From Pseudoalteromonas luteoviolacea (GTDB taxonomy: Bacteria > Pseudomonadota > Gammaproteobacteria > Enterobacterales > Alteromonadaceae): a stretch of DNA of 64,000 nt. Location: positions 558,001 through 622,000 of the forward strand of contig NZ_JWIC01000005.1 in NCBI RefSeq assembly GCF_000814765.1, read 5' to 3'. The notes beneath the pieces are model-generated. The model did no database searches, was not told where the DNA came from, and saw nothing but the letters and a program-made list of their open reading frames with translations. The translations under genes and the position numbers were made by a program. Shown one piece after another: positions 16,804-25,664 of the stretch; positions within the stretch are counted from its first letter, which is position 1, and each line of letters begins with the position of its first letter.

Positions 16804-18918
16804 ATGGTCGAGTTTTACATTGGTACTGCGCATGTTGATATGTCGCGGTCACAAATTACCACAGATTTTGGCACATTCTCACTTGAACCAAAAGTGATGC
16901 AAGTCTTGCTCATGCTTGCTAAAAACCAAGGGGAAGTAGTCACGCACGATACAATTTTACGAGCCGTTTGGCCAAATACGGTTACCTCTGCCAATGCCAT
17001 ACAACGCTGTATAGGCCAGCTCAGAAAAGTGCTAAATGATACAGCTCAGTCTCAACTAATCATTGCTACTCACCCTAAAATTGGTTACAGCTTAATACCC
17101 ACAGTAAAGTGGCGTTGTCCAGATGAAAAGGAGTCTGAGGAATATGGTGCTTTATCTATATCAAATCAACGTCCCGTTTGGGTAAATAATAGGTTGCCGA
17201 GCATGGGGGGAGTGCTGTTTTTAACGATAGCTGTGTTGATTGCTCTGTTTATGCCAACGTCAACTGAGCTCACTATAAAATCGCTCACACCGCTAACTGC
17301 CACAGATCATATTGAGCAAAAGCCTAGTTTTTCTCCAAATGGGCAATATATTGTGTTTCAACGTTTTATAGAAAACTGCAAAAACCAACTTTGGGGAAAA
17401 GAATTAAGCACAAATGTAGAATATCTGCTCACAAAAGAAGTGGGAAATTATGGTGTACCACGTTGGTCACCAAATGGTGAACGTATCGTCTTTACCAGTG
17501 CAATACAATGTAACCCGGCTCCAGACAATACAAAGGTAACAAAAGCGCTCCCCAAACAAAAAAACGAGTACCAAGAGTGTAGTGAAATTCGAGGCATTTC
17601 ATTTAACTTAGCAAAAAGCTCACCTCAACCTTCGACGCTTTATCATCGCTGTGATTTGAATACACATAGCCAACCTGTTTGGCTAACAGCTGAAACAATT
17701 GCTTTCATCACTAAGCAACCTCAAGCAACCTCAATTACACACCTTAATATCAGGACCAACGATACCAGGCAGCTTCACAGGGTGGATAATAAAACCATCA
17801 GTGCGCTGGATTATTCTTCAGATCAAAATAAATTGGCCTGGGTTGAATACAAACAATATTTGCCCCTTGAACTGGGTATTTACGACTCAAATACACAAAG
17901 CATAAATAAGGTTACACTTGATGAGTATGAAAGCCTCTCATATATCTATCATATGCGTTGGCTTTTCAATTCGCCTTTACTGCTAGTATCTAAAAACAAT
18001 CACTTATTTACCATAGCTTTATCTGGAAAGATTAGTTCACATTTGCAGCCAGCAGCAGACAAGATATTGTACCCAGCTTTAAACCCAATCAAAAAACAGC
18101 TGGTTGCCTCCATGGGCAACTTTGACAGAGATATAGGCCAGACCAAATGGCACACACGACCAACGCAAAGTCTTAACGCCAAAACCATATTTGCGCGTAG
18201 CAATGTCGATGAATTTAAAGCAAAAAAACAGCCAAATGGTGCATTGGTCGCATTCATTTCATCGAGAAGTGGAAACGAGCAGGTCTGGTTATACGATACA
18301 AGCCAGAAAAAAGTTATTCAGCTCAGTCATTTCACTCATGCCATAAATCTAACCAACATACTTTGGAATGCAAATGGAAGCGCCTTATTCATCCTTGCAC
18401 ATAAGCGACTGTACCTCTTAAATTTGGATGGCAAACTAACGACTGTTCATACTCCACTTCCCCTCGTCGATATCTATCAGGACAGAGGGCATAACCAACT
18501 ATTAGTAAAACAGCTTGAAGATAAGACACCGACTTTGGTGCAGCTTAATTTAGATAACCAACAGATTCATCCTGTATATTCTGCAGATGCTGACAAAGCA
18601 CTATTCACTCAAAACGGTGAGCTTTTTATCATAGAAAACCAAACCATTTATAACGTTATTAATGCTAAACGTTATGAAATTACCCCACTGAATGAGATTG
18701 AAGCCAGTGGATTGTTTACCTATCAGGGGCAGCTCTATATCACCACATCGACCAATGACCTTTGGCTGTATCACCCTAGGTTAGAGCAGTTAACCCACCT
18801 CGCCAACTTGGATAGCAAAATTGATAATATCAGTGATATCAACGTACCTGACAAAACAGTTTATTTTTCTAGATTTGTAAACATAAAGAAAGAACTCATG
18901 CTACTCGATTTAGAATAA
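16804..18918 (+). CDS. CadC/ToxR-like membrane transcriptional regulator with WD40-like propeller
   Basis: The 704-residue protein joins an N-terminal OmpR/PhoB-type winged helix (residues about 5-105; GEVVTHDTILRAVWPN and NAIQRCIGQLRKVLND), one membrane helix (about 137-157) and a large periplasmic beta-propeller with TolB/PD40-like repeats (PSFSPNGQYIVFQR, PRWSPNGERIVFTS, KQPNGALVAFISSRSGNEQVW). This is one-component transmembrane signalling: the propeller senses a periplasmic cue and the winged helix acts on DNA. It is divergent from the MBL-fold hydrolase, the likely target. No ligand is known. Confidence 0.88.
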   Translation: MVEFYIGTAHVDMSRSQITTDFGTFSLEPKVMQVLLMLAKNQGEVVTHDTILRAVWPNTVTSANAIQRCIGQLRKVLNDTAQSQLIIATHPKIGYSLIPTVKWRCPDEKESEEYGALSISNQRPVWVNNRLPSMGGVLFLTIAVLIALFMPTSTELTIKSLTPLTATDHIEQKPSFSPNGQYIVFQRFIENCKNQLWGKELSTNVEYLLTKEVGNYGVPRWSPNGERIVFTSAIQCNPAPDNTKVTKALPKQKNEYQECSEIRGISFNLAKSSPQPSTLYHRCDLNTHSQPVWLTAETIAFITKQPQATSITHLNIRTNDTRQLHRVDNKTISALDYSSDQNKLAWVEYKQYLPLELGIYDSNTQSINKVTLDEYESLSYIYHMRWLFNSPLLLVSKNNHLFTIALSGKISSHLQPAADKILYPALNPIKKQLVASMGNFDRDIGQTKWHTRPTQSLNAKTIFARSNVDEFKAKKQPNGALVAFISSRSGNEQVWLYDTSQKKVIQLSHFTHAINLTNILWNANGSALFILAHKRLYLLNLDGKLTTVHTPLPLVDIYQDRGHNQLLVKQLEDKTPTLVQLNLDNQQIHPVYSADADKALFTQNGELFIIENQTIYNVINAKRYEITPLNEIEASGLFTYQGQLYITTSTNDLWLYHPRLEQLTHLANLDSKIDNISDINVPDKTVYFSRFVNIKKELMLLDLE

Positions 18919-19160
18919 CATTGCTGAGCTTAATGCGAATTTAAAGTCACATAAAAACGCAGATTAGACGATGCAAAGCAGTTTCCATGACAGACCTTAA
19001 CTTGTTAGTGGAATCGTCGCTAACAACTTGCTTGATAAACGTATTGTCTCACACGCTATCTGTATATGCATGATTGACGTTTCTCCCGTTAATACAGGCT
19101 GTCATTAACGCCAATAATGTACACATCTTCAGTAGATGAAAAGTTGGGGTCTAATAAGGT

Positions 19161-19192
19161 GAAAAAAACAAAGGCAGCCATAGCTGCCTTTG
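19161..19192 (-). terminator. Intrinsic terminator of the ABC transporter operon
   Basis: On the minus strand, a 10-bp stem (CAAAGGCAGC / GCTGCCTTTG) with a 4-base loop is followed by seven T residues, 11 bases after the last permease gene's stop. This is a textbook Rho-independent terminator. Confidence 0.85.
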
Positions 19193-19203
19193 GACCTATA
19201 AAT

Positions 19204-20562
19204 TTAGATAGGACGCAACTGCTTCAGACGAATAGCCGCAAAGAATGCCAATGCAAAAATGACTATGGCACTTATCAAAATTTGCCAAATACTCATTTCT
19301 TTATTGAGTGGCTTAGCCTCAAACAGTGGGAAATTTTCAACATCTGTTTTAGTGACTGGTTTATCAAAAAACATAAAGTCATAAAAGAAATGACGGATCT
19401 GTTGATGATATTCAACCACCTGCAAACGATAGTCAGCTTGATCAGCACTGCTGGTATTTGCCAGCTGATTTAATTTGAGCTGAAAGAACAAAGCCGGAGA
19501 CAGTGCACTCAAAGTTTGTAACGTTTGCTGACGAGCTTGATTATTGTCGCGATACGCTTGCCATAACTGAGCTACCTCTACATCACTCAAATGCTGCTGG
19601 GCATAATACCATTTCCAGTCAAATGCCTCGCCCAGAGGTGCAGTATCTTGCCAATTGGGCTCGTGTTGTAAAAACGTGTCTAAGGTTTGTTGCTTATCTT
19701 TATCCCAACCATCATTGAGCGTGACTCGCTGTGTTAAGCTAATTTCAAGCGGCGCATCTGTTTGATATTGATTGGATAGGTATAAATGGACAGTACTGGG
19801 TATCAACATAGCTAAAACAACCCAACTGCTTAAATAGGCTAAGCTGTTAAACACACTACTCTTACCAAAACTCATAATCAATGTTGCAATGGCAAACCAA
19901 AATATCATGTATAAAGTACTTGCAAGCAACACCGTCCAAAATACCCCGTTAAATGGCAGCGACAACAACATTGCTGCACTGACGAGCAGTAAAACGACCA
20001 GCAACCAAATCACCGAAAAACGTAATATAAGCTGCTTGGCGACCTGACTAAACGCACTTTTAGGCAGTGCATTTAACATACGCCAACGTCCTGCATGCTG
20101 CTCATCAGAGATCAAGGTGACAGTGAGGATCCCTATCACCAAAGGCAATAAGTACACCAAGACAAAACCCAGATCTAAGCCTCCGGTGCGCTGTTGCGCA
20201 GGGTTCACTATTTCTCGATTAAAAATCTGACTTTGCAATGCAGTTGCACGCACCTTAGTGGCGACCATAGACGAATGGCTTTCACCCACAAATAATGCAG
20301 CCCAAGGGCTTAACTTCCACTCAGTCGGCGCACTGGCATAATAAGCCAATGATCCAGGCGCTGGCAGTGTTTCCCTTTTATTGACATGTTCTCGCTCTTT
20401 TTGAAATACTATTTTTGATTTGTATTGGTCGATACGCAGCGTTTTATACCCTTGTACGCCTTGATAAATCGCAAATACGCCAGCTATCACAAAAAGTAAT
20501 AATACCAGTTTATTAATCGCCCCTGAAAACAGTCGCTTACACTCAAGCTTAAACAGTAGCAT
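19204..20562 (-). CDS. ABC-2 type permease with DUF3526-like domain (second subunit)
   Basis: The 452-residue protein has an N-terminal helix (about 17-34), a large extracytoplasmic segment, a cluster of membrane helices (about 135-270), another soluble segment and a C-terminal helix (about 425-443, followed by RLKQLRPI). This is the layout of ABC-2 permeases carrying DUF3526. It overlaps the upstream permease gene by 14 bases and shares its plan, so the two probably form a heterodimer with the ATPase at 22049-22771. What is moved is unknown; its position in a Zur-box-led operon suggests a metal- or metallophore-related task. Confidence 0.82.
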   Translation of the reverse strand: MLLFKLECKRLFSGAINKLVLLLFVIAGVFAIYQGVQGYKTLRIDQYKSKIVFQKEREHVNKRETLPAPGSLAYYASAPTEWKLSPWAALFVGESHSSMVATKVRATALQSQIFNREIVNPAQQRTGGLDLGFVLVYLLPLVIGILTVTLISDEQHAGRWRMLNALPKSAFSQVAKQLILRFSVIWLLVVLLLVSAAMLLSLPFNGVFWTVLLASTLYMIFWFAIATLIMSFGKSSVFNSLAYLSSWVVLAMLIPSTVHLYLSNQYQTDAPLEISLTQRVTLNDGWDKDKQQTLDTFLQHEPNWQDTAPLGEAFDWKWYYAQQHLSDVEVAQLWQAYRDNNQARQQTLQTLSALSPALFFQLKLNQLANTSSADQADYRLQVVEYHQQIRHFFYDFMFFDKPVTKTDVENFPLFEAKPLNKEMSIWQILISAIVIFALAFFAAIRLKQLRPI

Positions 20563-21991
20563 AAACTCTCCTTTGCATGCCTTTAGAGTTTAAAGAACCA
20601 AACATGACGACAACCACCAGCAGCGGTAACAACCAAGCCAATGAAAATGGACTTAATGACCAACCAAGTACCGGAGATTGATAAGTAAAGGCCTCAAACT
20701 CCTGCCAGTATGATTTATCGATACGCTGATCTCTGTCGTTATGATGATCTATTTCTTCAGTGTGTAATTTATTGAGTTTTTGAATACGCGCATAACGATG
20801 TGCTTCTGCTTGCTGCTCAAAATCTAAAAAGTGCCTCGTGTCTGTACGTGTCAGTGCCATTGAAAAGTCGCGGACAAACAAATATGGGTTGAGCCAATAA
20901 AATTGACTCACAAAACGCTGCTGCGCCGAAAACTGTTCAAGCTGTTTTTCATAATGCTTTTTATAAATCTCGGCATTAAGCTTCTCGCCTTCTTGCATCA
21001 CCAACCCTTTATAGTTGACTGGCAGCTCTTCTACCGTGTTTACGCCATACTTTTTCAGTGTATCTTCACGGAATTTATTAAAATAAGGATCATTAGGGTT
21101 ATGACTGTCTCCGACTTTGCGATTATCCAGTTTAATTGCCAATTCAAAGTCATTGCGCTTTTGATGAGGATATTGATTGTGGGCAAATTCAGCCAGCATA
21201 CGTGGCATTAAGATAGTCAATATAAACCAAATCGAAGTCAATAACACCAAGGCTTGTTTTGGCGCTTTTACTAAGCTGGATACAAACAAGGTTAAGCCGA
21301 TCCAGAAGAGACAATAAAGCACATAAACCGTAAATAATAACAAGAGCCTCAATGGCGCTTCAGATGAAAATGCAGCGCCTGTACTTGCCGCCAATACCAG
21401 CGCTAGGACAAATACAGGTAAAATAAAGACCACAGACAACAATAAATAACTTAGGCTTTTTCCCGTGATCAAATCTCTAAACGATACCCCCATGGACATC
21501 AACTGACGTAAAGTACCACTTTTTTGCTCTCCACTGATGCTGGCAAAACCCAGCGCAATAATGAGCAATGGCCAAATCGTCAGTAAGATGTTTGCACTGC
21601 TTAGTTCAGAAAATCGCAGTAAAGTACCACCGTCTTGATCGTTGGCAAAATTGGCACTGTTTTGCTTATGTGCCTCAAGAAAAATACTGTTACCAACCCA
21701 AGAATTCACCCCTAGGTCAAAAAAGCTCAACGCGCTGGGCGTACGAAATGCAAAATGACCAAAGTGTGCTACTCGGTGTGGGTGTCGATCCGGTTGCGCT
21801 TCCCATTGTGCTTCGACAAGTGCCTGTGCTTTGGCCTGCGTTTGCGCATTATGTTGATATTGCTGCCAACCAGTAAATAAGGCGATTGCAAGCAATAATT
21901 GGATCATGATGAAGACCAACCACAAGCTAGGGCTTTTACGCTTACTGGCTAATTCGTGGCGAAATATCTTCATTACTTTTTGATTAATCAT
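20549..21991 (-). CDS. ABC-2 type permease with DUF3526-like domain (first subunit)
   Basis: The 480-residue protein has a first helix (about 24-42), an extracytoplasmic domain (about 45-130), five or so helices (about 135-262), a second soluble domain (about 265-425) and a final helix (about 440-465). ABC-2 membrane motifs include GEQKSGTLRQLMSMGVS (about 170), the coupling region next to the ATPase. It lies 57 bases after the ATPase gene and overlaps the second permease gene, so the three form one operon. Confidence 0.83.
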   Translation of the reverse strand: MINQKVMKIFRHELASKRKSPSLWLVFIMIQLLLAIALFTGWQQYQHNAQTQAKAQALVEAQWEAQPDRHPHRVAHFGHFAFRTPSALSFFDLGVNSWVGNSIFLEAHKQNSANFANDQDGGTLLRFSELSSANILLTIWPLLIIALGFASISGEQKSGTLRQLMSMGVSFRDLITGKSLSYLLLSVVFILPVFVLALVLAASTGAAFSSEAPLRLLLLFTVYVLYCLFWIGLTLFVSSLVKAPKQALVLLTSIWFILTILMPRMLAEFAHNQYPHQKRNDFELAIKLDNRKVGDSHNPNDPYFNKFREDTLKKYGVNTVEELPVNYKGLVMQEGEKLNAEIYKKHYEKQLEQFSAQQRFVSQFYWLNPYLFVRDFSMALTRTDTRHFLDFEQQAEAHRYARIQKLNKLHTEEIDHHNDRDQRIDKSYWQEFEAFTYQSPVLGWSLSPFSLAWLLPLLVVVVMFGSLNSKGMQRRVYATV

Positions 21992-22048
21992 GTAATTATA
22001 TTTCCTGTATAAACACAGTCGTTTTTAACCTACTATCACGACAACTAC

Positions 22049-22771
22049 TTAGCTTGCCTCACGGATCACGCTTTTTCCTGAGATCAACTCATGGTAAGTA
22101 TTTTCAAGCGCGTTGAGTGGTAGTTGCTGATTATCAAGTAACGTTAATAATTTACCTTTATCCATGATCCCGATTTTATCTGCCAAAGTGTGAGCACAAT
22201 AAAAGTCATGTGTTACCATTAAAATCGCAGCACCTTTTTGCGCAAGTTGCTCGATAATACGAATAAACTCTAAAGTCGCACTGGGATCAAGACCCGAAGT
22301 AGGCTCATCCAGCAAGAGCACCTTAGCTTGACGAATAATCGCAAACGCAATGCCGACTTTTTGTCTCATACCTTTAGAATAATTCTTTAAAGATTGGGTC
22401 CGTGCACTTGGCTCCAGGCCGGTTTCGTCTAATGCCGCATTGATTTGCGATTCTGTGACTGATAAATCTGACAAACTCGCTAAATACTTCAAGTTATCAA
22501 TGGCATTAAATTCTTGGTATAAGTTCACTTGTTCAGGTAAATATACAAGCTTTTCTTTTGAGCCCGCGCTGCTGTGGACATCAATACCGTCAATTAAAGC
22601 CTGTCCGCTATCTGGCTGTAAAAAATTAAGAAAAATATTCAGCGTAGTACTTTTACCTGCACCATTTGCCCCCAAAAGACACATGATTTGGCCAGTTTCA
22701 ACTTTAAAGCTTAGGTCATTGATAACCTGTTTATCTGAAAAGGACTTTTTTAAATTTATGGCTTCTAACAC
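22049..22771 (-). CDS. ABC transporter ATP-binding protein
   Basis: The 240-residue nucleotide-binding domain has Walker A (LGANGAGKSTTLN, about 33-45), the signature (KNYSKGMRQKVGIAF, about 128-142), Walker B with catalytic Glu (VLLLDEPTSGLD, about 150-161) and the switch His (VTHDF). It energises the two downstream DUF3526-type permeases. Translation starts at GTG 22771, supported by TAAGGAGTGTTTT directly upstream. A strong Zur-box-like dyad lies 116 bases upstream, so zinc-responsive repression is likely. Confidence 0.92.
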   Translation of the reverse strand: MLEAINLKKSFSDKQVINDLSFKVETGQIMCLLGANGAGKSTTLNIFLNFLQPDSGQALIDGIDVHSSAGSKEKLVYLPEQVNLYQEFNAIDNLKYLASLSDLSVTESQINAALDETGLEPSARTQSLKNYSKGMRQKVGIAFAIIRQAKVLLLDEPTSGLDPSATLEFIRIIEQLAQKGAAILMVTHDFYCAHTLADKIGIMDKGKLLTLLDNQQLPLNALENTYHELISGKSVIREAS

Positions 22772-22886
22772 AAAACACTCCTTATACTAAAAAATTCCGC
22801 TAGCGAGCATGTCAATTTGTATCTAATCCTCAGATACCACACGCATCGCTTAAGCGGAACTTAAAATAGGTAACTCTAACAATATT

Positions 22887-22909
22887 GATTAGTTATAACA
22901 TAACATTTG
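22887..22909. promoter_or_regulatory. Probable Zur box upstream of ABC operon
   Basis: The core GTTATAACATAACATTTG (22892-22909) differs at two of 18 positions from the gammaproteobacterial Zur consensus as I remember it (arms AATGTTATA / TATAACATT), and 18 of 23 positions match over the full site. It lies 116 bases before the ABC ATPase start and downstream of the synthase operon. This is the best Zur-like site in the region. Confidence 0.65.
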
Positions 22910-22934
22910 TTGATTAAATAGAAACATTTATCAT

Positions 22935-23387
22935 TTAACCCAATGGAACTAGGAAACTAGCAGTCCCAGTAAATGCTCCGCCTTCAACATGAATTTGTGC
23001 ATTTTTGTAGTACATAAGATCTTTTGATAACTGCTTTTTGCAGTGTTTCGGGAAAAAGCCTTCAAAGCGTACTTCTTCGGTGGTATTAATTGTTCGCTTA
23101 AATTTAATGTCTAAATCTCGTAAATACACTTCGCCCGCTTTTTCAGTGAGTTGGTTATCCCAACAACCGTAAATGATCCCGAGCTGCGAAATCCAAATCA
23201 TCGCGCTTTGCGCACTGAAGTGAAACTGCCCGTCTCCAGGCATTTGAAAATGCTCAACGTTAATTCTGCCATCGATATAACCGGGCTCCAAAGATACTGA
23301 ACTAAACGACATACGCTCTTCACGCCAACCATTCTCTAAATAGTCAGACATATACGCACGCTGTTGTTGTGGGGTGAGGTGAATCAT
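22935..23387 (-). CDS. Hot-dog-fold thioesterase-like protein (FcoT-like)
   Basis: This 150-residue protein starts at 23387, where TAAGGAACATCAA provides a ribosome binding site; a longer frame from 23513 would overlap the MFS gene and lacks support. The pattern QFHFSAQSAMIWISQLGIIY (central helix), DIKFKRTINTTEEVRFEG and a last strand HVEGGAFTGTASFLVPL resembles the FcoT family of small acyl-CoA thioesterases, known from isonitrile lipopeptide metallophore clusters in actinobacteria. Assignment is by pattern only. It is the third gene of the synthase-exporter operon (gap 14 bp), so it may release or edit an acyl intermediate of a metallophore. Confidence 0.65.
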   Translation of the reverse strand: MIHLTPQQQRAYMSDYLENGWREERMSFSSVSLEPGYIDGRINVEHFQMPGDGQFHFSAQSAMIWISQLGIIYGCWDNQLTEKAGEVYLRDLDIKFKRTINTTEEVRFEGFFPKHCKKQLSKDLMYYKNAQIHVEGGAFTGTASFLVPLG

Positions 23388-23401
23388 TTGATGTTCCTTA
23401 C

Positions 23402-24673
23402 TTAATGGGTAGAAGGGCTGGTTGATTGACTTTCGTCTACTTGGGTCGATGAAGTGCTTAATGCCCAATTTAATAGCGCCGTGATCAGGCCAATTAAAAT
23501 TAAGCAATACCATGCTAAATGTTCGCTGATATTTGATAGGTCAAATGCAACACCAACAACACTACTACCTGCTATCAAACCAACCCCAGCAAATAGATAA
23601 AAAAAGCCATAATGAGTGGCAACTGATTTGTCTTTTGCCAATTCAGAGATCTGACTCATGATGAACGGAAAACTCACCATGGTACCGACTGTGAATACGA
23701 CGGCCAGTAAGCTCAGCGGTAAGTAATACAGTACACCTTGCTCATAGGGCCAATGAGGTATAAGTGTTACAAAAGACAATCCCATCAATGCAATACCAAT
23801 ACTTATCCACTTAGTGGGCGATAACCAACGCTCACATAACTTGGTGACAGGAAATTGTAAAAAAATAGAGATCAAAGCACACAAGGTTAATACCCATGCC
23901 ACTTCTTTCGCCGTTCCCTGCTGTTCAACAATATGCATCGGAATAGCAAAGGAGATCTGGTTGATCAGCATAAAATATCCCGCCATCACCGCAGAAAACT
24001 TTAAAAATGCACGATTGCTCAATACCCCAGCCACCATGGCTTTTACACCACCACCTTGAGCGGTTGCTGATGGTTTTGCATCACTGTCTGGTTTTTCTTT
24101 TGGCTGACGTTCAGGGATCAAAACGGTGAATACCAGCGCAAACAATGCAAATGGTAGCGCTGAAATAATACATAAAATATCAAAACTAATACTCAATAAG
24201 AGTACGCCACAAACAGGGCCTAGCAGTTCTCCCCCATTGCGTGCAACACCAACTAATGAAAACATTTGCGCTCGGCTGAGCACGTTCTGTTTTGAAAAAT
24301 AAGCTTGCGCCGCGGGTGTAAACAGCGCACCAGCAAACCCAGTTAAAAACGCAGCGAGAAACAGCAATGCCGTTATGTCAGAGAACAAAAACAGACAAAA
24401 GCCTACTGAACGCAGCAAGCAGCCAATAACAATCAGTTTTTTCTCACCAAATAAATCGGCAAGCAAGCCACCAACAAGAAATAACCCTTGTTGACAAAAT
24501 GAACGTACACCCAATACCACACCAACTAAGGTTGCGCTCAATAATAGGTCTTGTTTTAAGTAACCCGCTAAAAACGGGATCAGCATATAAAAGCCAAGGT
24601 TAAAGACAAATGCAGCAATCAGCATCCACCGATATTCTGCCGTTAACTTAAAGTAAGAAGTAAAAATTGACAT
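23402..24673 (-). CDS. MFS transporter (probable metallophore exporter)
   Basis: The 423-residue protein has about 12 membrane helices and the major-facilitator motif between helices 2 and 3 (GGLLADLFGEKKLIVIG, about 68-84). Its polar C-terminal tail is rich in Ser and Thr. It sits 5 bases after the nicotianamine-synthase-like gene and 14 before the thioesterase-like gene, so it is surely cotranscribed. In staphylopine systems an MFS protein (CntE) exports the product, and I infer the same role here. Without context it would only be a generic drug/metabolite efflux protein. Confidence 0.85.
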   Translation of the reverse strand: MSIFTSYFKLTAEYRWMLIAAFVFNLGFYMLIPFLAGYLKQDLLLSATLVGVVLGVRSFCQQGLFLVGGLLADLFGEKKLIVIGCLLRSVGFCLFLFSDITALLFLAAFLTGFAGALFTPAAQAYFSKQNVLSRAQMFSLVGVARNGGELLGPVCGVLLLSISFDILCIISALPFALFALVFTVLIPERQPKEKPDSDAKPSATAQGGGVKAMVAGVLSNRAFLKFSAVMAGYFMLINQISFAIPMHIVEQQGTAKEVAWVLTLCALISIFLQFPVTKLCERWLSPTKWISIGIALMGLSFVTLIPHWPYEQGVLYYLPLSLLAVVFTVGTMVSFPFIMSQISELAKDKSVATHYGFFYLFAGVGLIAGSSVVGVAFDLSNISEHLAWYCLILIGLITALLNWALSTSSTQVDESQSTSPSTH

Positions 24674-24678
24674 AGTTT

Positions 24679-25500
24679 TTATTGAGGCTTTTGCGCTATT
24701 AAAATCGAGTGGAAATTATCCGCGTATGTTTGAATTTTTAACTTAAGCTGAAAAGGAGCCAGTCCTTGTTCATCAATGCTTGGATAAAGTAACGTTCGCA
24801 AATTATATGCTGTGCGAACCACTAATAGCGCACCAGGTTTCATCTTTGAAAATAGGTGGCTAATAATTTTTTCTTTCAGTGTTTCATCACCAACTAGGGC
24901 GGCAAGCCAAATTACATCATATTGCGCTAAGTTATCTTGCGCACAAATATCATTGTGAATGAACGTCATCTGATGGTTAGGAGAAAGCGCGTCACACACC
25001 TGCTGACCAAGTGATAAATCAGGGCCATTGATGTCAAGGTTATCAACCTGTAACCCATCTTTGTGTAATGCCAAAGTGGTCAATGGTAATGCACCAGAGC
25101 CCACCATCAGTACTTTGTTGACCGGTGACTCTGCCAATGAATGAATGGCATTGATCTCCATACCAGTGGCACGTTGGTAATGTTTGTAATATGGATATTC
25201 TTCGCTCAAAGTGTGCTTGGCATCATCACTGTCGACCATACGCTGTGCCCAATGTCGCTCATACAAGCTAGATGCTTGGCTGAATAGCTGTTGGATCCCT
25301 GGCTTAATCGCTTGGATCTCCGGTTGGGCTAACACATTATTCGCAAACTCACTGCCATGCTCGTTCGACAGCAAGTCTAAAAACTGGTGGAAAGTTGCCA
25401 TATTGTCTGGCGTGATTTCAAGTGCAGACATTGACTTGATATGTTGAAACCCATCCACAATTTGCGTTGCGTGAATGAGTGCCTGATTTGAAATATTCAT
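24679..25500 (-). CDS. Nicotianamine synthase-like aminobutyryl transferase
   Basis: This 273-residue protein matches the NAS family (archaeal NAS, plant NAS, bacterial CntL), which transfers aminobutyrate from S-adenosylmethionine to an amine, releasing methylthioadenosine. Visible features are a helical N-terminal domain with Glu81 (SLYERHWA) and the EYPYYKHYQRATGMEI segment matching the family's FPYYxNY motif, the SAM-binding loop VLMVGSGALPLTTLAL (130-145), VDNLDINGPD (152-161), DVIWLAALVG (195-204) and PGALLVVRTAYNLRTLLYP (222-240). The start at 25500 gives the size of microbial homologues. It heads an operon with an exporter and thioesterase. The acceptor substrate is unknown. Confidence 0.87.
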   Translation of the reverse strand: MNISNQALIHATQIVDGFQHIKSMSALEITPDNMATFHQFLDLLSNEHGSEFANNVLAQPEIQAIKPGIQQLFSQASSLYERHWAQRMVDSDDAKHTLSEEYPYYKHYQRATGMEINAIHSLAESPVNKVLMVGSGALPLTTLALHKDGLQVDNLDINGPDLSLGQQVCDALSPNHQMTFIHNDICAQDNLAQYDVIWLAALVGDETLKEKIISHLFSKMKPGALLVVRTAYNLRTLLYPSIDEQGLAPFQLKLKIQTYADNFHSILIAQKPQ

Positions 25501-25523
25501 AACTAAGAATTTACTATATTGTC

Positions 25524-25546
25524 CCTGTTTTATGTTATAACATATC
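25524..25546. promoter_or_regulatory. Zur-box-like dyad before nicotianamine synthase-like operon
   Basis: The perfect 12-bp palindrome ATGTTATAACAT (25532-25543) lies within a partial Zur-box match. Read on the minus strand it is GATATGTTATAAC followed by ATAA, about 16 of 23 consensus positions. It is 24 bases upstream of the synthase start and shares 13 identical bases with the site before the TonB receptor. It also lies between the divergent synthase and RND operons and could affect both. Confidence 0.5.
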
Positions 25547-25664
25547 GCACAAGTAACCTTGATGTAAACCAATTACGTTGAATAATTTCATTAAGCTTAG
25601 TAACTTAGGTTATTCAGCAACACAACGTTTACGATTAAAATAAATACAGACAGAGTCTTTTTTC

